NCBI RefSeq assembly: GCF_014268445.2
Contig: NZ_CP077089.1
Location: forward strand, 2,287,501-2,351,500
Direction: 5' to 3'
DNA: 64,000 nucleotides
From: Pseudomonas tensinigenes
Lineage (GTDB): Bacteria; Pseudomonadota; Gammaproteobacteria; Pseudomonadales; Pseudomonadaceae
The translations under genes and the position numbers were made by a program. This document shows, piece after piece, positions 63,829-64,000 of the stretch (positions are counted from its first letter, which is position 1; every line of letters starts with the position of its first letter). Under the pieces are notes generated by a model. That model worked only from the letters and a program-made list of their open reading frames with translations. It did no database searches and was not told the origin of the DNA.

Positions 63829-64000
63829 TGCATCCCACGGCAGTGGAAAAATGCCTCGGTCGATACGTGCCAACCAAGGTCAAAAAAGGCGTTGCAGTGG
63901 CGCAATGATACGCCTGTCACGCCGACGCACGGGTGCGACCTTTGGTCGCGTTGGGGGAAGGGTGTAAATGGTGTAGCAGATGGAACAAGTCATGATCCAG
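63829..64000. other. Upstream region of ccoG to window end
   Basis: No gene is seen. Short repeats GCGACC-TTT-GGTCGC (63936-63950) and GGCGT...ACGCC lie here without a T-run. The ccoNOQP genes are expected further upstream but are outside the window. Confidence 0.4.

Noticed and set aside
63936..63950. Terminator at the right edge of the window
   Set aside because: The hairpin GCGACC-TTT-GGTCGC has no T-run on either strand.

Overview
The window reads as a chromosomal segment of a fluorescent Pseudomonas (P. fluorescens group). The OprF porin, SigX, Anr, CrfX, CmaX and CmpX proteins are Pseudomonas types. Gene order largely follows blocks known from P. aeruginosa (ppsA to nasS; pyrD/rmf/rlmKL/dacB/yggL; guaD/xdh to ccoG). 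The intergenic spaces carry three repeat families typical of this group. There are no transposases, phage genes, CRISPR arrays or tRNAs. This is core genome with small accessory insertions.

Layout. (1) 1-8036: the 3' part of ppsA, an alpha/beta hydrolase, rraA, then the cell-envelope block cmaX-crfX-cmpX-sigX-oprF. (2) 8081-20000, all on the minus strand: assimilatory nitrate block in three transcription units, nasS-nasT (sensor and antiterminator), nitrate transporter plus Ser/Thr kinase-phosphatase, and nirB-nirD-nitrate reductase-cobA. (3) 20224-29238: pyrD, rmf with a structured leader, rlmKL, a CHASE/PAS/GGDEF protein with a structured leader, dacB and yggL. (4) 29450-39010: a BenE-type transporter, a GntR regulator, and the purine catabolic set xdhA-xdhB-xdhC-guaD, with a second GntR regulator divergent from xdhA. 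(5) 39013-53293: smc, zipA, ligA, a zinc metallopeptidase-like gene, 4.5S RNA, a periplasmic binding protein, dnaX, ybaB, an MDR oxidoreductase and recR. (6) 53487-63825: an acyl-CoA dehydrogenase, apt, anr, an unknown coiled-coil protein, hemN behind an ANR box, and the cbb3 oxidase assembly genes ccoG-ccoH-ccoI-ccoS plus a TauE/SafE-like gene.

The most interesting signal is in the nitrate block. All three transcription units start with the same hand-readable architecture: a sigma-54 -24/-12 promoter, then tandem small hairpins whose six-base loops mostly read AANGRC (A at loop position 1, G at position 4, the ANTAR-protein RNA signature), then an intrinsic terminator whose 5' arm contains the 3' arm of the last hairpin, then the first gene. 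NasT, encoded here, is the ANTAR protein expected to bind these hairpins and stop the terminator from forming; NasS is its nitrate-sensing partner. The nirB leader has three such hairpins instead of two. The nasS leader implies that nasST controls its own expression by the same switch. Antitermination at nirB is established in related bacteria; the nasS copy and the three-loop arrangement are the parts I would check for novelty.

Other points: a likely rmf RNA leader, a three-hairpin leader before the GGDEF gene, a MITE-like element with perfect 27-bp terminal inverted repeats and an internal tandem duplication, paired operator-like palindromes at the xdhA promoter, and repeat pairs inserted inside two operons.
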